Numbered from the stretch's first letter, positions 19,675 to 29,350 are shown. The stretch: DNA of 64,000 nt from Methylophilus sp. Leaf416 (GCF_001424665.1 NZ_LMQS01000001.1:497225-561224), one strand, 5' to 3'. Notes: a model not told the origin generated them from the sequence alone. Made by a program: numbers and translations.

Positions 19675-20520
19675 TTACACTGCATTTTTAAATGTATTGC
19701 AATCATTGACACTCCCTGATTGCAGGCCCGCTTTAAACCATTGCACACGCTGTTCGGCACTGCCATGAGTGAAACTGTCGGGCACTGCATAACCGCGCGC
19801 CTGCTTTTGCAGGGTGTCATCGCCAATCGCAGTCGCTGCGCGCAAAGCTTCTTCAATATCGCCAGTTTCCAGGATACGGAATTTCTCATCCGCATGATGG
19901 GCCCATACGCCGGCATAGCAATCTGCCTGCAATTCCAGCTTAACCGAATACGCATTCGCCTCAGCCTCTGAACCTGCCTGTTGCCGGGCCTGCTGTACTT
20001 TTTGCGAGGTACCCAATAAATTCTGTACGTGGTGGCCGACTTCATGTGCAATCACATACGCCTGGGCAAAGTCACCGGGCGCTTTGAAACGCTCTTGCAG
20101 TTCTTTATAAAAACTCAGGTCAATATAGACTTTCTGGTCTGCCGGGCAATAAAACGGCCCCATCGCCGCCTGGCCTTGTCCACAAGCCGTTTGTGTCGCG
20201 CCACCAAATATTTCAAGGTTAGGTGCACTGTATTGCTGCCCGGCGTTGGAGAATAATGATTGCCAGACTTGCTCGGTACTCCACAACACGCGGGAGACAA
20301 ACTTGACGTTAGGATCATTGTTATCGGCTGCTGGCACCGAAGTTTGCGTGGCAGGCTGGCCCTGTTGCGCCAGATTCAATACCAGGTTTGGGTCGACACC
20401 AAAATACATCGCCACCAGCGCAATAGCAATCGTGCCTATGCCTATGCTGCGGCCACCGATCATGCCGCTGCCGCGGCTATCTTCTACATGCTGGCTTTCT
20501 TCAAGATCATCTAAACGCAT
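19675..20520 (-). CDS. Neutral zinc metallopeptidase (YpfJ family), membrane anchored
   Basis: The 281-residue protein belongs to the putative neutral zinc metallopeptidase family (Pfam Zn_peptidase, YpfJ). The zinc motif HEVGHH is in AYVIAHEVGHHVQNLLG (about residue 160), and a downstream ELQADCYAGVWAHH supplies a third ligand region. One membrane helix lies near residues 26-45 (IGIGTIAIALVAMYFG), so the enzymatic part probably faces the periplasm. Physiological substrates are not known for the family. It starts divergently from ribE, 92 bases away. Confidence 0.88.
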   Translation of the reverse strand: MRLDDLEESQHVEDSRGSGMIGGRSIGIGTIAIALVAMYFGVDPNLVLNLAQQGQPATQTSVPAADNNDPNVKFVSRVLWSTEQVWQSLFSNAGQQYSAPNLEIFGGATQTACGQGQAAMGPFYCPADQKVYIDLSFYKELQERFKAPGDFAQAYVIAHEVGHHVQNLLGTSQKVQQARQQAGSEAEANAYSVKLELQADCYAGVWAHHADEKFRILETGDIEEALRAATAIGDDTLQKQARGYAVPDSFTHGSAEQRVQWFKAGLQSGSVNDCNTFKNAV

Positions 20521-20612
20521 ATGGTCACCAAGCCTGGTTGAAAATTGTTGGATTATGAAAAATGTTGCGTGAATGTGATTACTTTAGCATGCAGCACTGA
20601 TAAAATCACACC

Positions 20613-21206
20613 ATGTTCACTGGGATTATTCAAACCGTCGGCTACATTGCCGACGTAGTCACACACGGCGACGATTGCGCATTACGTATCGAAGCCTCCG
20701 ATTTAGGCCTGCAAGATGTACAGCTGGGTGACAGCATTGCCGTGAATGGCGTGTGCCTCACTGTTACCAAACTGGAATCCACTTCCTTCGAAGTTATGGT
20801 GTCCAAAGTCACTTTAGATGTGACCAGTGGCCTCGGCCAACCTGGTGCTGTGAATCTTGAAAAAGCGTTGCGACTGGCAGACCGGCTGGGCGGCCACCTG
20901 GTGACCGGCCACGTTGATGGCGTCGGCACCATTAGCGTTTTGGAGCAGGTAGGCGAATGCTGGCTGCTGAAAGTACGCGCGCCACATGCCCTGAGTAAAT
21001 ACATCGCCCAAAAAGGATCGTTGTGCGTCAATGGCATCAGCCTGACAGTCAATGCCATCACGCAGGATGAAGTCAGCATCAACCTGATCCCCCATACCAT
21101 GCAGCATACAATTATGCAGTATGCAAAACCCGGAGACGCAGTGAACCTGGAAATTGATTTGATTGCGCGTTATGTAGAGCGCATGCAAGCCTGGGAGCAG
21201 GAATAA
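20613..21206 (+). CDS. ribE: Riboflavin synthase, alpha chain
   Basis: This enzyme forms riboflavin from two molecules of 6,7-dimethyl-8-ribityllumazine. The 197 residues show the expected internal duplication: MFTGIIQTVGYIADV...SIAVNGVCLTVT and the second half with LVTGHVDGVGTI...GSLCVNGISLTVN. It opens a tight plus-strand run and its stop overlaps the next start by one base (TAATG). No FMN riboswitch fits in the 92-base divergent gap upstream. The symbol ribC is also used for this gene. Confidence 0.97.
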   Translation: MFTGIIQTVGYIADVVTHGDDCALRIEASDLGLQDVQLGDSIAVNGVCLTVTKLESTSFEVMVSKVTLDVTSGLGQPGAVNLEKALRLADRLGGHLVTGHVDGVGTISVLEQVGECWLLKVRAPHALSKYIAQKGSLCVNGISLTVNAITQDEVSINLIPHTMQHTIMQYAKPGDAVNLEIDLIARYVERMQAWEQE

Positions 21207-22315
21207 TGTCGGCGCAGATTAGTACTATTGAAGCGATTATTGCCGACATCCGCGCCGGAAAAATGGTCATTCTGGTCGATGACGAGCACCGCGAAAACGA
21301 AGGTGACTTTGTGATTGCGGCTGAATTTGTGACCGCAGAGCATATCAACTTTATGGCTAAATACGGCCGCGGCCTGATTTGCCTGACATTGACAGAGCAA
21401 CGTTGCCGCCAGTTGAATCTACCGCCGATGACCCGCAAAAACGGTACGCGCTTGGGCACAAATTTTACCGTCTCTATCGAAGCGGCTGAAGGTGTCACTA
21501 CCGGCATTTCAGCGGCTGATCGCGCAACCACAATCCGCGCAGCTATCGCCAAGAATGCCAAGGCCAGTGACATTGTCAGCCCGGGGCACATTTTCCCGAT
21601 TGGTGCCATGAATGGCGGCGTGCTGGTGCGTGCCGGGCATACTGAAGCGGGTTGCGATCTGGCACAACTGGCCGGCTGCGAACCTGCCAGCGTGATCTGC
21701 GAGATACTCAAAGATGACGGCGAAATGGCGCGCCTGCCAGACCTGATGCAGGTCGCAGCAGAGCATGACATCCGCATCGGCACCATCGCCGACCTGATTC
21801 ATTACCGCGCTGCGCATGAAACCCTGATTGAGCGCAGTGCCGAGCGCAAAATTGAAACGGCTTTCGGCCCCATGCAACTGATAGCCTATCGCGACAATAT
21901 TGCGCAGGAAACGCATCTGGTGCTGGTGAAAGGTGATCCGTTAACCGCTACTGAAACCCTGGTACGGGTGCATGAACCTTTATCCATGATTGACCTGCTG
22001 GATAGCAGCCATCAATCGCATAGTTGGAATCTGTTACAAGCCATGCGTACCATCAGCAATGCGCCGTGTGGTGTAATTGTGTTAATCAACCATGATGAAG
22101 ATGGCCTGGGACTGACAGACAGGATTTTACGCGCAGACCAGAAAATCACACTCAACCAGGAATTACGAAACTACGGCATCGGCTCACAAATCCTGCTCGA
22201 CCTGGGCGTGAAGAAAATGCGCCTGATGGCTGCACCGCGCAAAATGCCAAGCATGGATGGTTTCGGCCTTGAAATCACCGGCTACCTCAGCGAAGAAGAG
22301 GCGTCACCCTTATGA
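21206..22315 (+). CDS. ribBX: DHBP synthase fused to a degenerate GTP cyclohydrolase II domain (RibBX)
   Basis: Residues 1-205 are an intact 3,4-dihydroxy-2-butanone 4-phosphate synthase (VDDEHRENEGDFVIAAE, GHIFPIGAMNGGVLVRAGHTEA), which makes the four-carbon precursor of riboflavin. Residues 210-369 resemble GTP cyclohydrolase II but lack its active site. The zinc cysteines expected after RVH (SEC...CDC in RibA) are replaced by EPLSMIDLLDSSHQSH, and the QEGRGIG-type loop is NHDEDGLGL. This matches the RibBX variant described in Proteobacteria, in which the C-domain is not catalytic. A true ribA must then lie elsewhere. It often carries the label ribBA. Confidence 0.92.
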   Translation: MSAQISTIEAIIADIRAGKMVILVDDEHRENEGDFVIAAEFVTAEHINFMAKYGRGLICLTLTEQRCRQLNLPPMTRKNGTRLGTNFTVSIEAAEGVTTGISAADRATTIRAAIAKNAKASDIVSPGHIFPIGAMNGGVLVRAGHTEAGCDLAQLAGCEPASVICEILKDDGEMARLPDLMQVAAEHDIRIGTIADLIHYRAAHETLIERSAERKIETAFGPMQLIAYRDNIAQETHLVLVKGDPLTATETLVRVHEPLSMIDLLDSSHQSHSWNLLQAMRTISNAPCGVIVLINHDEDGLGLTDRILRADQKITLNQELRNYGIGSQILLDLGVKKMRLMAAPRKMPSMDGFGLEITGYLSEEEASPL

Positions 22316-22917
22316 GTGAACAATTACCTTTGTCCGATATCAGCGAACGATTAAACCTGACTGGCCAGATTCTCATTGCCATGCCAGCCATGCAAGACCC
22401 CTATTTCAGCAAAAGCGTGATCCTGATTTGCAGCCACGACCATGATGGCGCCATGGGTATGATCCTCAATCATCCGTTACAACTCAATGTCGGAGACCTG
22501 TTTGAGCAACTGGATATGCCATGCGACGCCCCTCACCAACAGGACCGTCTGGTACATTTTGGTGGGCCGGTGCAGGTCGAGCGCGGCTTTGTGCTGCACA
22601 CACCTGCTACTGAATTCAACACCACGCTGGGCTTGTCTGAAGGGCTGGCGATGACTTCTTCCAAGGATATCCTGGAAGCGGCAGCACGCGATGAAGCCCC
22701 AAAGGATATGTTTATCGCTCTCGGTTATACCGGCTGGTCTTCAGGCCAACTGGAGGATGAAATCCAGGCCAATGCCTGGCTCACCCTGCCGCTGGATGAC
22801 CGCGAGCATTTACATAAGCTCATCTTCAACCTGCCCAATGATGACAAAGTGTTGTGGGCCATGCAGCAGTTAGGCGTAGATTACGCCACCCTGTCCGAGG
22901 TTGCAGGGCATGCCTGA
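22312..22917 (+). CDS. yqgE: YqgE/AlgH family protein (DUF179)
   Basis: The 201-residue protein matches the UPF0301/AlgH family: LTGQILIAMPAMQDPYFSKS at the start, then HDHDGAMGMILNHPL and VHFGGPVQVERGFVLH. AlgH influences alginate production in Pseudomonas, but the molecular role of the family is unsettled. Its ATG overlaps the ribBX stop by four bases (ATGA), and it runs into ruvX, with which it is paired in very many proteobacteria. Cytoplasmic, with no signal peptide. Confidence 0.93.
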   Translation: MSEQLPLSDISERLNLTGQILIAMPAMQDPYFSKSVILICSHDHDGAMGMILNHPLQLNVGDLFEQLDMPCDAPHQQDRLVHFGGPVQVERGFVLHTPATEFNTTLGLSEGLAMTSSKDILEAAARDEAPKDMFIALGYTGWSSGQLEDEIQANAWLTLPLDDREHLHKLIFNLPNDDKVLWAMQQLGVDYATLSEVAGHA

Positions 22918-23410
22918 GATCAAGCACAGCAAGCAACCCTTAACGCAAAGTCACCTGCCTATTACCGAACGCCTTTATCCAGATATTAGCGGCAGTGTGC
23001 TCGCGTTTGATTTCGGTGAAAAAAGGATTGGCGTCGCAGTGGGTGAAACCCTGCTCGCACTGGCGCATCCGCTGCTCACCATTGAAGCGGAAGATAATGC
23101 CGGAAAATTTGACCGCATCGCGGCTATATTGCAGGAATGGCAACCGGTTCTACTCATCGTTGGACTACCCATGACCATGGACGGCGACGCCCATGCGATG
23201 ACCGCCCTGGCACAGAAATTTGCGCAGCGCCTTGAGGGCCGCTTTAACTTACCCGTGATGATGATAGATGAGCGCCTGACTTCAGCCGAAGCGTCACAAT
23301 CACTGCGCGAAGCAGGGGTCCGGGGCCGTGCGCAAAAACAACATTTGGACCAGGTTGCCGCACAAACTATATTACAATCTTACTTTGACGCCTATCACTC
23401 ACGTTCATAG
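22910..23410 (+). CDS. ruvX: Putative pre-16S rRNA nuclease (YqgF/RuvX)
   Basis: YqgF has an RNase H-like fold and is implicated in maturation of the 16S rRNA 5' end; it was first proposed as a Holliday junction resolvase. The conserved LAFDFGEKRIGVAVGE segment carries the first catalytic Asp; VGLPMTMDGDA and MIDERLTSAEA carry further active-site residues. I chose the ATG at 22910 over the TTG at 22901. Either way it overlaps the end of yqgE. An N-terminal tail of about 25 residues precedes the core. pyrR follows after 12 bases. Confidence 0.93.
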   Translation: MPEIKHSKQPLTQSHLPITERLYPDISGSVLAFDFGEKRIGVAVGETLLALAHPLLTIEAEDNAGKFDRIAAILQEWQPVLLIVGLPMTMDGDAHAMTALAQKFAQRLEGRFNLPVMMIDERLTSAEASQSLREAGVRGRAQKQHLDQVAAQTILQSYFDAYHSRS

Positions 23411-23422
23411 CACAGGACTCTC

Positions 23423-23986
23423 ATGATACTGCCTGACCCCGAACAGTTGCTGGATCAGCTTTACCAACAATTAAAACCCCGCGTCCATGAAAATACCGCT
23501 TTGGTCGGCATCTACACCGGCGGCGTGTGGCTGATGGAAAAATTGCTGCAACGCCTGCAAACCGAACTGGGGCGTGACATTGCCCATGGAAAACTGAATG
23601 CATCCATGTACCGCGATGACTACGCCAGACGCGGCATGAAAACCACCGCCCAACCCGGCCACATCCCTTTTGACGTGAATGACAGGCATATCATCCTGAT
23701 CGACGATATTTTCTACACCGGCCGCACAGTGCGCGCTGTGATTAACGAGCTATTTGATTATGGTCGCCCTGGCTTGATAGAACTGGCCGCACTGATCAAC
23801 CGTGGTGGCGCACAATTACCGATTCGTCCTGATATCGTTGGCGCCGATATCCCATTGCTGGCCCACCAGGCATTTGAACTTTCCATCAATACGCAGGGAC
23901 GTTTGCACCTGACGGTGACAGATTCCAGCCAGTCTGCTACCCATTCCCCAGAAGCCAATCTGCCTAACGACAGTGGAGCCAATTAA
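23423..23986 (+). CDS. pyrR: PyrR bifunctional protein / uracil phosphoribosyltransferase
   Basis: The 187-residue protein has the type I phosphoribosyltransferase fold with the PRPP loop [20 protein letters not shown] (about residues 91-110). In Gram-positive bacteria PyrR binds pyr mRNA and controls attenuation. In Gram-negative bacteria with pyrR-pyrB-pyrC' clusters its control role is less clear. An AGGA site lies five bases before the ATG. It ends one base before pyrB. A short Ser/Asn-rich tail (about 18 residues) extends past the core. No PyrR-type attenuator was recognised in the 12-base gap upstream. Confidence 0.93.
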   Translation: MILPDPEQLLDQLYQQLKPRVHENTALVGIYTGGVWLMEKLLQRLQTELGRDIAHGKLNASMYRDDYARRGMKTTAQPGHIPFDVNDRHIILIDDIFYTGRTVRAVINELFDYGRPGLIELAALINRGGAQLPIRPDIVGADIPLLAHQAFELSINTQGRLHLTVTDSSQSATHSPEANLPNDSGAN

Positions 23987-23987
23987 C

Positions 23988-24944
23988 ATGTACAACCCGC
24001 AACTGAACGCGCAGGGGCAACTACAACACCTGCTCAGTATCGAGGGCCTGCCCAAACGTATCCTGACTGATATTCTGGACGCTGCTGAAAACTTCGTCGG
24101 GGTAGCTGAGCGCGAAATCAAGAAAGTGCCGCTATTACGTGGCAAAACGGTCTGCAACCTGTTTTTTGAAAACAGTACCCGTACGCGCACCACCTTTGAA
24201 ATTGCTGCCAAACGTTTGTCTGCCGATGTGTTAAACCTGAATGTCAGCACCTCATCGCAATCCAAAGGCGAGACCATACTTGACACGGTCAACAACCTGA
24301 TTGCCATGCATGCCGACATGTTTGTGGTGCGCCACCAGCAGAGCGGCGCCGCTCACTTTATCGCACAGCATGTACCGCCGCATATCAGCGTAATCAATGC
24401 CGGTGATGGCCGCCACGCGCACCCTACCCAGGGCTTGCTGGATGTATTTACCATCCGCAAATACAAACCTGAAATGCATAATCTGCGCGTTGCAATCGTG
24501 GGAGACATATTGCATTCCCGCGTGGCACGTAGCGAAATTCACGCACTCGCCACGCTAGGTGTACCTGAAATCCGTGTCATTGCACCCCGCACCTTATTGC
24601 CTGCAGAAGTGGAAAAACTGGGCGTACAGGTTTATCACAATATGGATCAAGGTTTGAAAGACGTTGATGTGATCATGATGCTGCGCCTGCAAAACGAACG
24701 CATGTCCGGCGCCCTGCTGCCAAGTACACAGGAATTTTTCCAGACCTTTGGCCTGACACCCGAGCGGCTGACGCTGGCAAGGCCAGATGCGATTGTCATG
24801 CACCCGGGGCCAATGAACCGTGGGGTTGAAATCGACTCCAGCGTGGCGGATGGGAAACAATCGGTCATTCTTCCGCAAGTCACCTATGGCATCGCGGTAC
24901 GCATGGCCGTGATGGCAATTCTTGGGGGAGGCAACGCGGCATGA
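23988..24944 (+). CDS. pyrB: Aspartate carbamoyltransferase catalytic chain
   Basis: ATCase joins carbamoyl phosphate and aspartate in the first committed step of pyrimidine synthesis. The protein is about 318 residues from the ATG at 23988, which has GGAG nine bases upstream; a GTG at 23973 would add five residues inside pyrR. The carbamoyl-phosphate motif is [13 protein letters not shown], followed by [12 protein letters not shown] and [13 protein letters not shown]. Its stop overlaps the start of pyrX (ATGA). In this arrangement PyrB normally assembles with the inactive dihydroorotase chain rather than with PyrI. Confidence 0.97.
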   Translation: MYNPQLNAQGQLQHLLSIEGLPKRILTDILDAAENFVGVAEREIKKVPLLRGKTVCNLFFENSTRTRTTFEIAAKRLSADVLNLNVSTSSQSKGETILDTVNNLIAMHADMFVVRHQQSGAAHFIAQHVPPHISVINAGDGRHAHPTQGLLDVFTIRKYKPEMHNLRVAIVGDILHSRVARSEIHALATLGVPEIRVIAPRTLLPAEVEKLGVQVYHNMDQGLKDVDVIMMLRLQNERMSGALLPSTQEFFQTFGLTPERLTLARPDAIVMHPGPMNRGVEIDSSVADGKQSVILPQVTYGIAVRMAVMAILGGGNAA

Positions 24945-26239
24945 ATATAGTCATCAAGCAAGGCCGTGTGATCGATGCCAGCCAGCAACTGGATCAAGTC
25001 TGCGATATCTATATCAGTGGCGATAAAATTACCGCCATCGGCAATGCACCAGCCGGTTTCAAGGCAGACCAGACGCTGGATGCCAATGGCAAATGGGTAC
25101 TGCCCGGCCTGGTAGATTTGTGTGCGCGCCTGCGTGAACCTGGTAGCGAATACAAAGCTACCCTGTTGAGCGAATTACGTGCAGCTATGGCCGGTGGTGT
25201 CACCAGCCTGGCATGCCCACCGGATACCGATCCGGTACTGGATGAACCTGGGCTGGTTGAAATGCTCAAGCACAGGGCGAAGTCACATGCCCTGGCAAAT
25301 GTCTATCCTTTAGGTGCCGTTACCCGCCAGTTAGAAGGCCATTTCCTCACTGAGATGTTTGCCCTGACGTCAGCCGGTTGCGTCGGTTTTTCACAGGCTG
25401 ACACACCGATTGTCGATACGCAAGTGCTCTGGCGTGCCTTTGAATACTCTGCCACCTTCGGCTATACCCTGTTTATGCGTGCAGAAGATCCGTATCTGGC
25501 AAAAAACGGTGTTGCACATGATGGCGAAGTTGCTTCCAGGTTAGGCCTGAAAGGTATCCCGGTTGCAGCTGAAAGCATCGCCCTGCAAACCATGCTGCGT
25601 ATTGCCCAAAACACTGGCGCTTCATTACATATTGCCCGTGTTTCCACGGCGGAGTCTGTGGAATTGATACGCCAGGCCAAACAAGCTGGTGTACGCCTGA
25701 CTGCTGATGTCAGCATTCAGCACCTGCACCTGACAGAAATGGATATAGGATTTTTTGACAGTATGGTGCACCTGAAACCACCAGTACGTACCCAGCGCGA
25801 CCGCGACGCTTTGCGCGCCGGTTTGCTGGATGGCACGCTGGATGCCATTTGCTCTGACCACACACCGGTTGATGATGACGATAAAGCCTTGCCTTTCGCC
25901 GAATCCCGCCCCGGCGCGTCAGCACTGGAATTATTGCTCCCATTGACTTTAAAATGGGCAGCGCAAGCCAAGCTTTCACCCGCACAAGCGCTACTGAAAA
26001 TCACGCAAACGCCTGCCAATATTTTAGGCGTGCCGGCAGGCACCCTCAAAGTCGGGGCGATTGCCGATGTAGTGATTTACGACCCGGAAATCGAATGGCG
26101 TGTAGATAGCCGCGTGTTGGTCAGCCAAGGAAAAAACACACCGTTCCTGAATCAGTCACTGGCAGGAAAAGTCTCGGCAACTTTCACCAGCGGTGAATTG
26201 GTATTCCAGCAGGAATCATTGCAGCAAACCAAGTCCTAA
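24941..26239 (+). CDS. pyrX: Dihydroorotase-like pseudoenzyme, PyrX / PyrC'
   Basis: The 432-residue protein has the full amidohydrolase fold of type I dihydroorotases, but its metal ligands are gone. The usual DxHxH after PGLVD reads [10 protein letters not shown], so both His are replaced (Cys and Arg). The His in the next ligand strand is Arg in LFMRAEDP, and a further ligand His is Arg in HIARVST. Only the CSDHTP Asp region is kept. In Pseudomonas and relatives such PyrC' chains are needed to assemble active ATCase. The four-base overlap with pyrB supports the same here. An active pyrC must be elsewhere. Confidence 0.93.
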   Translation: MNIVIKQGRVIDASQQLDQVCDIYISGDKITAIGNAPAGFKADQTLDANGKWVLPGLVDLCARLREPGSEYKATLLSELRAAMAGGVTSLACPPDTDPVLDEPGLVEMLKHRAKSHALANVYPLGAVTRQLEGHFLTEMFALTSAGCVGFSQADTPIVDTQVLWRAFEYSATFGYTLFMRAEDPYLAKNGVAHDGEVASRLGLKGIPVAAESIALQTMLRIAQNTGASLHIARVSTAESVELIRQAKQAGVRLTADVSIQHLHLTEMDIGFFDSMVHLKPPVRTQRDRDALRAGLLDGTLDAICSDHTPVDDDDKALPFAESRPGASALELLLPLTLKWAAQAKLSPAQALLKITQTPANILGVPAGTLKVGAIADVVIYDPEIEWRVDSRVLVSQGKNTPFLNQSLAGKVSATFTSGELVFQQESLQQTKS

Positions 26240-26264
26240 GCAGTTGCAGGTGCCAGAAATAAAC

Positions 26265-26294
26265 AAGCCCCACTAACCAACGCTAGTGGGGCTT
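26265..26294. terminator. Hairpin between convergent pyrX and pilU
   Basis: AAGCCCCACTA and TAGTGGGGCTT form an 11-pair stem with an eight-base loop. Neither side has a clean T-run (GCTATATTC on the plus side), but position between convergent genes supports a shared terminator role. Confidence 0.55.
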
Positions 26295-26339
26295 GCTATA
26301 TTCAACTCTTATTCTTTACGACTGTCTCAAAGAATCACT

Positions 26340-27500
26340 TTATAAAATATCAAGGTTGGAAATCTTGTTTTGATCCTGATTTTCCGGGTTTGCCAGCTTG
26401 CTGTTCAGTTTAATTTTCAGTCGCAAATCATTCACCGAGTCGGCATTACGCAATGCATCGTCATAAGTGATTTTGCTGGCTTCATAAAGCTCAAACAAGG
26501 CCTGGTCAAAGGTTTGCATACCTAACTCACGCGATTTGGCCATGATCTCTTTAATCGCGTGCACATCGCCTTTGTAAATCAGGTCAGAAATCAATGGCGA
26601 ATGTAGCAATACTTCAACCGCCGCCACACGACCACTGCCATCGACTTTGGGAATCAAGCGCTGCGAAGCGATACAACGCAGATTGAGTGATAAATCCATC
26701 AGTAATTGCTGACGTCGTTCTTCGGGGAAAAAGTTAATAATCCGGTCTAATGCCTGGTTGGTACTGTTGGCGTGCAAAGTCGCCAGGCACAGGTGGCCGG
26801 TCTCAGAGAAGGCAATCGCATAATCCATGGTCTCACGATCGCGGATTTCGCCAATCATAATCACGTCCGGCGCCTGGCGCAGGGTATTTTTCAGCGCCGC
26901 GTGCCAGTTCTCAGTATCTACACCTACTTCGCGCTGGGTAACGATACAGTTTTTGTGGCCGTGGATAAATTCCACCGGGTCTTCAATGGTAATAATATGG
27001 CCATAGCTGCTTTCATTACGATGGCCTAGCATTGCCGCCATCGAAGTAGATTTACCCGAACCGGTACCACCGACAAAAATCACCAGTCCGCGCTTGGCCA
27101 TCACTACGTCTTTAAGGACTGGCGGCAGTTTCAAATCATCAAATTTTGGAATATTGGTATTAATGACGCGGAATACCAGGCCCACCGCGCTACGTTGAAT
27201 AAACGCATTCACGCGGAAGCGGCCAACTGACGACATGCTAATCGCAAAATTGCATTCCAGGGTTTCTTTAAACTCCTGGGCTTGCTTGTCATTCATCACT
27301 GCACGGGCAATTTCGGCAGTTTGCTGCGTATTCAGAGTTTGCGATGACACCGGTGTCAGTTTGCCATCAATCTTCATGGCGGGCGGAAAACCGGCTGTAA
27401 TAAACAAGTCAGACGCTTTTTTGGTGACCATCAGCTTGAGCAGGTCGTTCACAAACTTTTCAGTTTGTGCTCGGTCTTCGCCTGTTTGTATAGTATCCAT
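26340..27500 (-). CDS. pilU: Type IV pilus retraction ATPase PilU
   Basis: PilU is a PilT paralogue that supports pilus retraction at the inner membrane. The 386-residue protein has a Walker A motif FVGGTGSGKSTSMAAML (about residues 130-146), the Asp box IITIEDPVEFIHGH, Walker B VIMIGEIRDRETMDYAI and the His box LCLATLHANSTNQ. The start and the MAAML after the P-loop are PilU-like rather than PilT-like. The C-terminal tail (about 40 residues, NPENQDQNKISNLDIL) is typical of PilU. It lies 8 bases after pilT. Confidence 0.95.
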   Translation of the reverse strand: MDTIQTGEDRAQTEKFVNDLLKLMVTKKASDLFITAGFPPAMKIDGKLTPVSSQTLNTQQTAEIARAVMNDKQAQEFKETLECNFAISMSSVGRFRVNAFIQRSAVGLVFRVINTNIPKFDDLKLPPVLKDVVMAKRGLVIFVGGTGSGKSTSMAAMLGHRNESSYGHIITIEDPVEFIHGHKNCIVTQREVGVDTENWHAALKNTLRQAPDVIMIGEIRDRETMDYAIAFSETGHLCLATLHANSTNQALDRIINFFPEERRQQLLMDLSLNLRCIASQRLIPKVDGSGRVAAVEVLLHSPLISDLIYKGDVHAIKEIMAKSRELGMQTFDQALFELYEASKITYDDALRNADSVNDLRLKIKLNSKLANPENQDQNKISNLDIL

Positions 27501-27508
27501 CCTGTTTC

Positions 27509-28552
27509 TTAGCCCATGATTGAGTCGCGGTTTGCTGCTTTGGTACGTGCTTCATCTGCACTGATCACATTGCGCTTTACCAGATCCTGCAAGTTCTGGT
27601 CCAAAGTTTGCATGCCTACGTTTTGCCCTGTTTGAATCGCAGAGTACATCTGTGCGATCTTGTTTTCACGAATCAGGTTACGGATCGCCGGTGTGCCTAT
27701 CATGATTTCATGCGCTGCCACACGGCCTTGCTCATCTTTGGTTTTACAGAGTGTTTGCGAGATCACCGCACGCAATGATTCGGAAAGCATGGAGCGCACC
27801 ATTTCTTTTTCAGCGGCAGGGAACACATCGACCACCCGGTCTATGGTTTTTGCAGCAGAGCTGGTGTGCAAGGTTCCAAATACCAAATGACCGGTTTCCG
27901 CAGCTGTCAGCGCCAGGCGTATGGTTTCGAGGTCACGCATCTCACCTACCAGAATCACATCCGGGTCTTCACGCAGTGCCGAGCGCAAGGCATTATCGAA
28001 CGACTGTGTATGTGGGCCGACTTCACGCTGGTTGATCAGGGATTTCTTAGAGGTATGCACAAATTCGATCGGGTCTTCCACGGTCAGGATATGCGACATT
28101 TGCGTCTCGTTGATGTAATCAACCATGGCTGCCAGGGTGGTGGATTTCCCGGAACCGGTAGGACCGGTCACCAGCACAATGCCACGTGGCGTATCTGCAA
28201 GGTCTTTAAATACCTTGGGTGCATTCAATTCTTCCAGCGTAAGCACTTTGCTCGGAATAGTACGAAATACGGCACCGGCACCACGTTGCTGGTTAAATGC
28301 ATTGACCCGGAAACGTGCCAGGTCAGGGATTTCAAACGAGAAATCGCATTCCAGGTTTTCTTCATACACTTTGCGCTGGCTGTCATTCATGATGTCATAC
28401 AGCATGCGATGCACTTCAGCGTGCTCCATGGCCGGCAAATTGATTTTACGCACATCGCCATGCACACGGATCATCGGTGGCAAACCGGAAGATAAATGTA
28501 AGTCTGACGCTTTATTTTTAACAGAAAATGTCAATAAATCTGAAATATCCAC
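27509..28552 (-). CDS. pilT: Type IV pilus twitching motility ATPase PilT
   Basis: PilT hexamers pull pilin subunits from the pilus base and power twitching. The 347 residues start MDISDLLTFSVKNKASDLHL. Walker A is VTGPTGSGKSTTLAAM (about residue 131), the Asp box LTVEDPIEFVH, Walker B VILVGEMRDLETI and the His box LVFGTLHTSSAAKTID. The retraction signature AIRNLIRE is present near residue 287. It is transcribed with pilU and starts divergently from yggS, 63 bases from the chosen yggS start. Confidence 0.97.
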   Translation of the reverse strand: MDISDLLTFSVKNKASDLHLSSGLPPMIRVHGDVRKINLPAMEHAEVHRMLYDIMNDSQRKVYEENLECDFSFEIPDLARFRVNAFNQQRGAGAVFRTIPSKVLTLEELNAPKVFKDLADTPRGIVLVTGPTGSGKSTTLAAMVDYINETQMSHILTVEDPIEFVHTSKKSLINQREVGPHTQSFDNALRSALREDPDVILVGEMRDLETIRLALTAAETGHLVFGTLHTSSAAKTIDRVVDVFPAAEKEMVRSMLSESLRAVISQTLCKTKDEQGRVAAHEIMIGTPAIRNLIRENKIAQMYSAIQTGQNVGMQTLDQNLQDLVKRNVISADEARTKAANRDSIMG

Positions 28553-28615
28553 ATTTGACTCCAGTGATTTTTATATAATGTTATTTTGTCTTTCAAACTG
28601 CATACCGGCACACCC

Positions 28616-29350
28616 ATGACTGCGCTTAACAACCTGGCCGATAATATTGCCGATATTCAGCAACATATTGCCCAAGCCAAAACGAGCTTTAAAGCGCCAC
28701 AACAAGTAACGCTATGTGCAGTCAGCAAGTCGCAACCACCCGAGGCCATTCGCAGGGCTTTTGAGGCAGGTCAAACCATATTTGGCGAAAACTATCTGCA
28801 AGAAGCGCTGATGAAACAGCAGCAATTACAGGACTGTGCAATAGAATGGCATTTTATTGGGCCGATTCAAAGCAACAAAACACAGCAAATTGCCCGTCAA
28901 TTCGATTGGGTACACTCAGTTGACCGCCTGAAAATCGCACAACGCTTGTCAGATGCACGCACTGCAGAACTCGCGCCGCTGAACATTTGCCTGCAGGTAA
29001 ATATTAGCGAAGAGGCAAGCAAGAGTGGTGCCAGCGGCCAGGAACTGCTGGAACTTGCCTTAAATATCAAACAATTGCCGCATTTACGCTTGCGCGGACT
29101 GATGGCGATTCCGGCGCCCCAACAGGATTTTGATGCGCAACGTGACCAATTCCGGCAGGTGCGGGTATTGTTAGAGCAATTGAATAGCCATGGCCTACAA
29201 CTCGATACTTTGTCGATTGGCATGAGCGGTGATTACCAAGCTGCCATCGCCGAAGGCGGCACATTGGTACGTATAGGTACCGCAATCTTTGGTGCACGTT
29301 TGCCGAAAACTTCCCCAGATTCAGATTTAGCTACCAAAGGAGCTGTTTAA
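28616..29350 (+). CDS. yggS: PLP homeostasis protein, YggS family
   Basis: YggS/PLPBP binds pyridoxal phosphate and buffers its cellular level; no catalytic activity is established. The PLP lysine lies in LCAVSKSQPPEAI (about residue 38). The conserved IFGENYLQEAL, WHFIGPIQSNK and LSIGMSGDYQAAI segments follow. I use the ATG at 28616 (about 244 residues, MTALNNLADN) because homology begins there; a TTG at 28586 would add ten unlikely residues. proC follows after 2 bases, the standard yggS-proC-yggT order, often placed beside pilT as here. Confidence 0.95.
   Translation: MTALNNLADNIADIQQHIAQAKTSFKAPQQVTLCAVSKSQPPEAIRRAFEAGQTIFGENYLQEALMKQQQLQDCAIEWHFIGPIQSNKTQQIARQFDWVHSVDRLKIAQRLSDARTAELAPLNICLQVNISEEASKSGASGQELLELALNIKQLPHLRLRGLMAIPAPQQDFDAQRDQFRQVRVLLEQLNSHGLQLDTLSIGMSGDYQAAIAEGGTLVRIGTAIFGARLPKTSPDSDLATKGAV

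Noticed and set aside
20521-20612. FMN riboswitch upstream of ribE
   Set aside because: The divergent gap is only 92 bases and lacks the conserved riboswitch elements.
21112-21786. Minus-strand open frame of 224 codons across ribE and ribBX
   Set aside because: It is antisense to two recognisable genes and has no ribosome-binding site or motif.
27866-28495. Plus-strand open frame of 209 codons inside pilT
   Set aside because: It is antisense to a well-conserved ATPase with complete motifs; no homology seen.
28555-28579. TTGACT and TATAAT as a yggS promoter
   Set aside because: The spacing is only 13 bases, too short for a normal sigma-70 promoter, although the TATAAT itself may be used with another -35.
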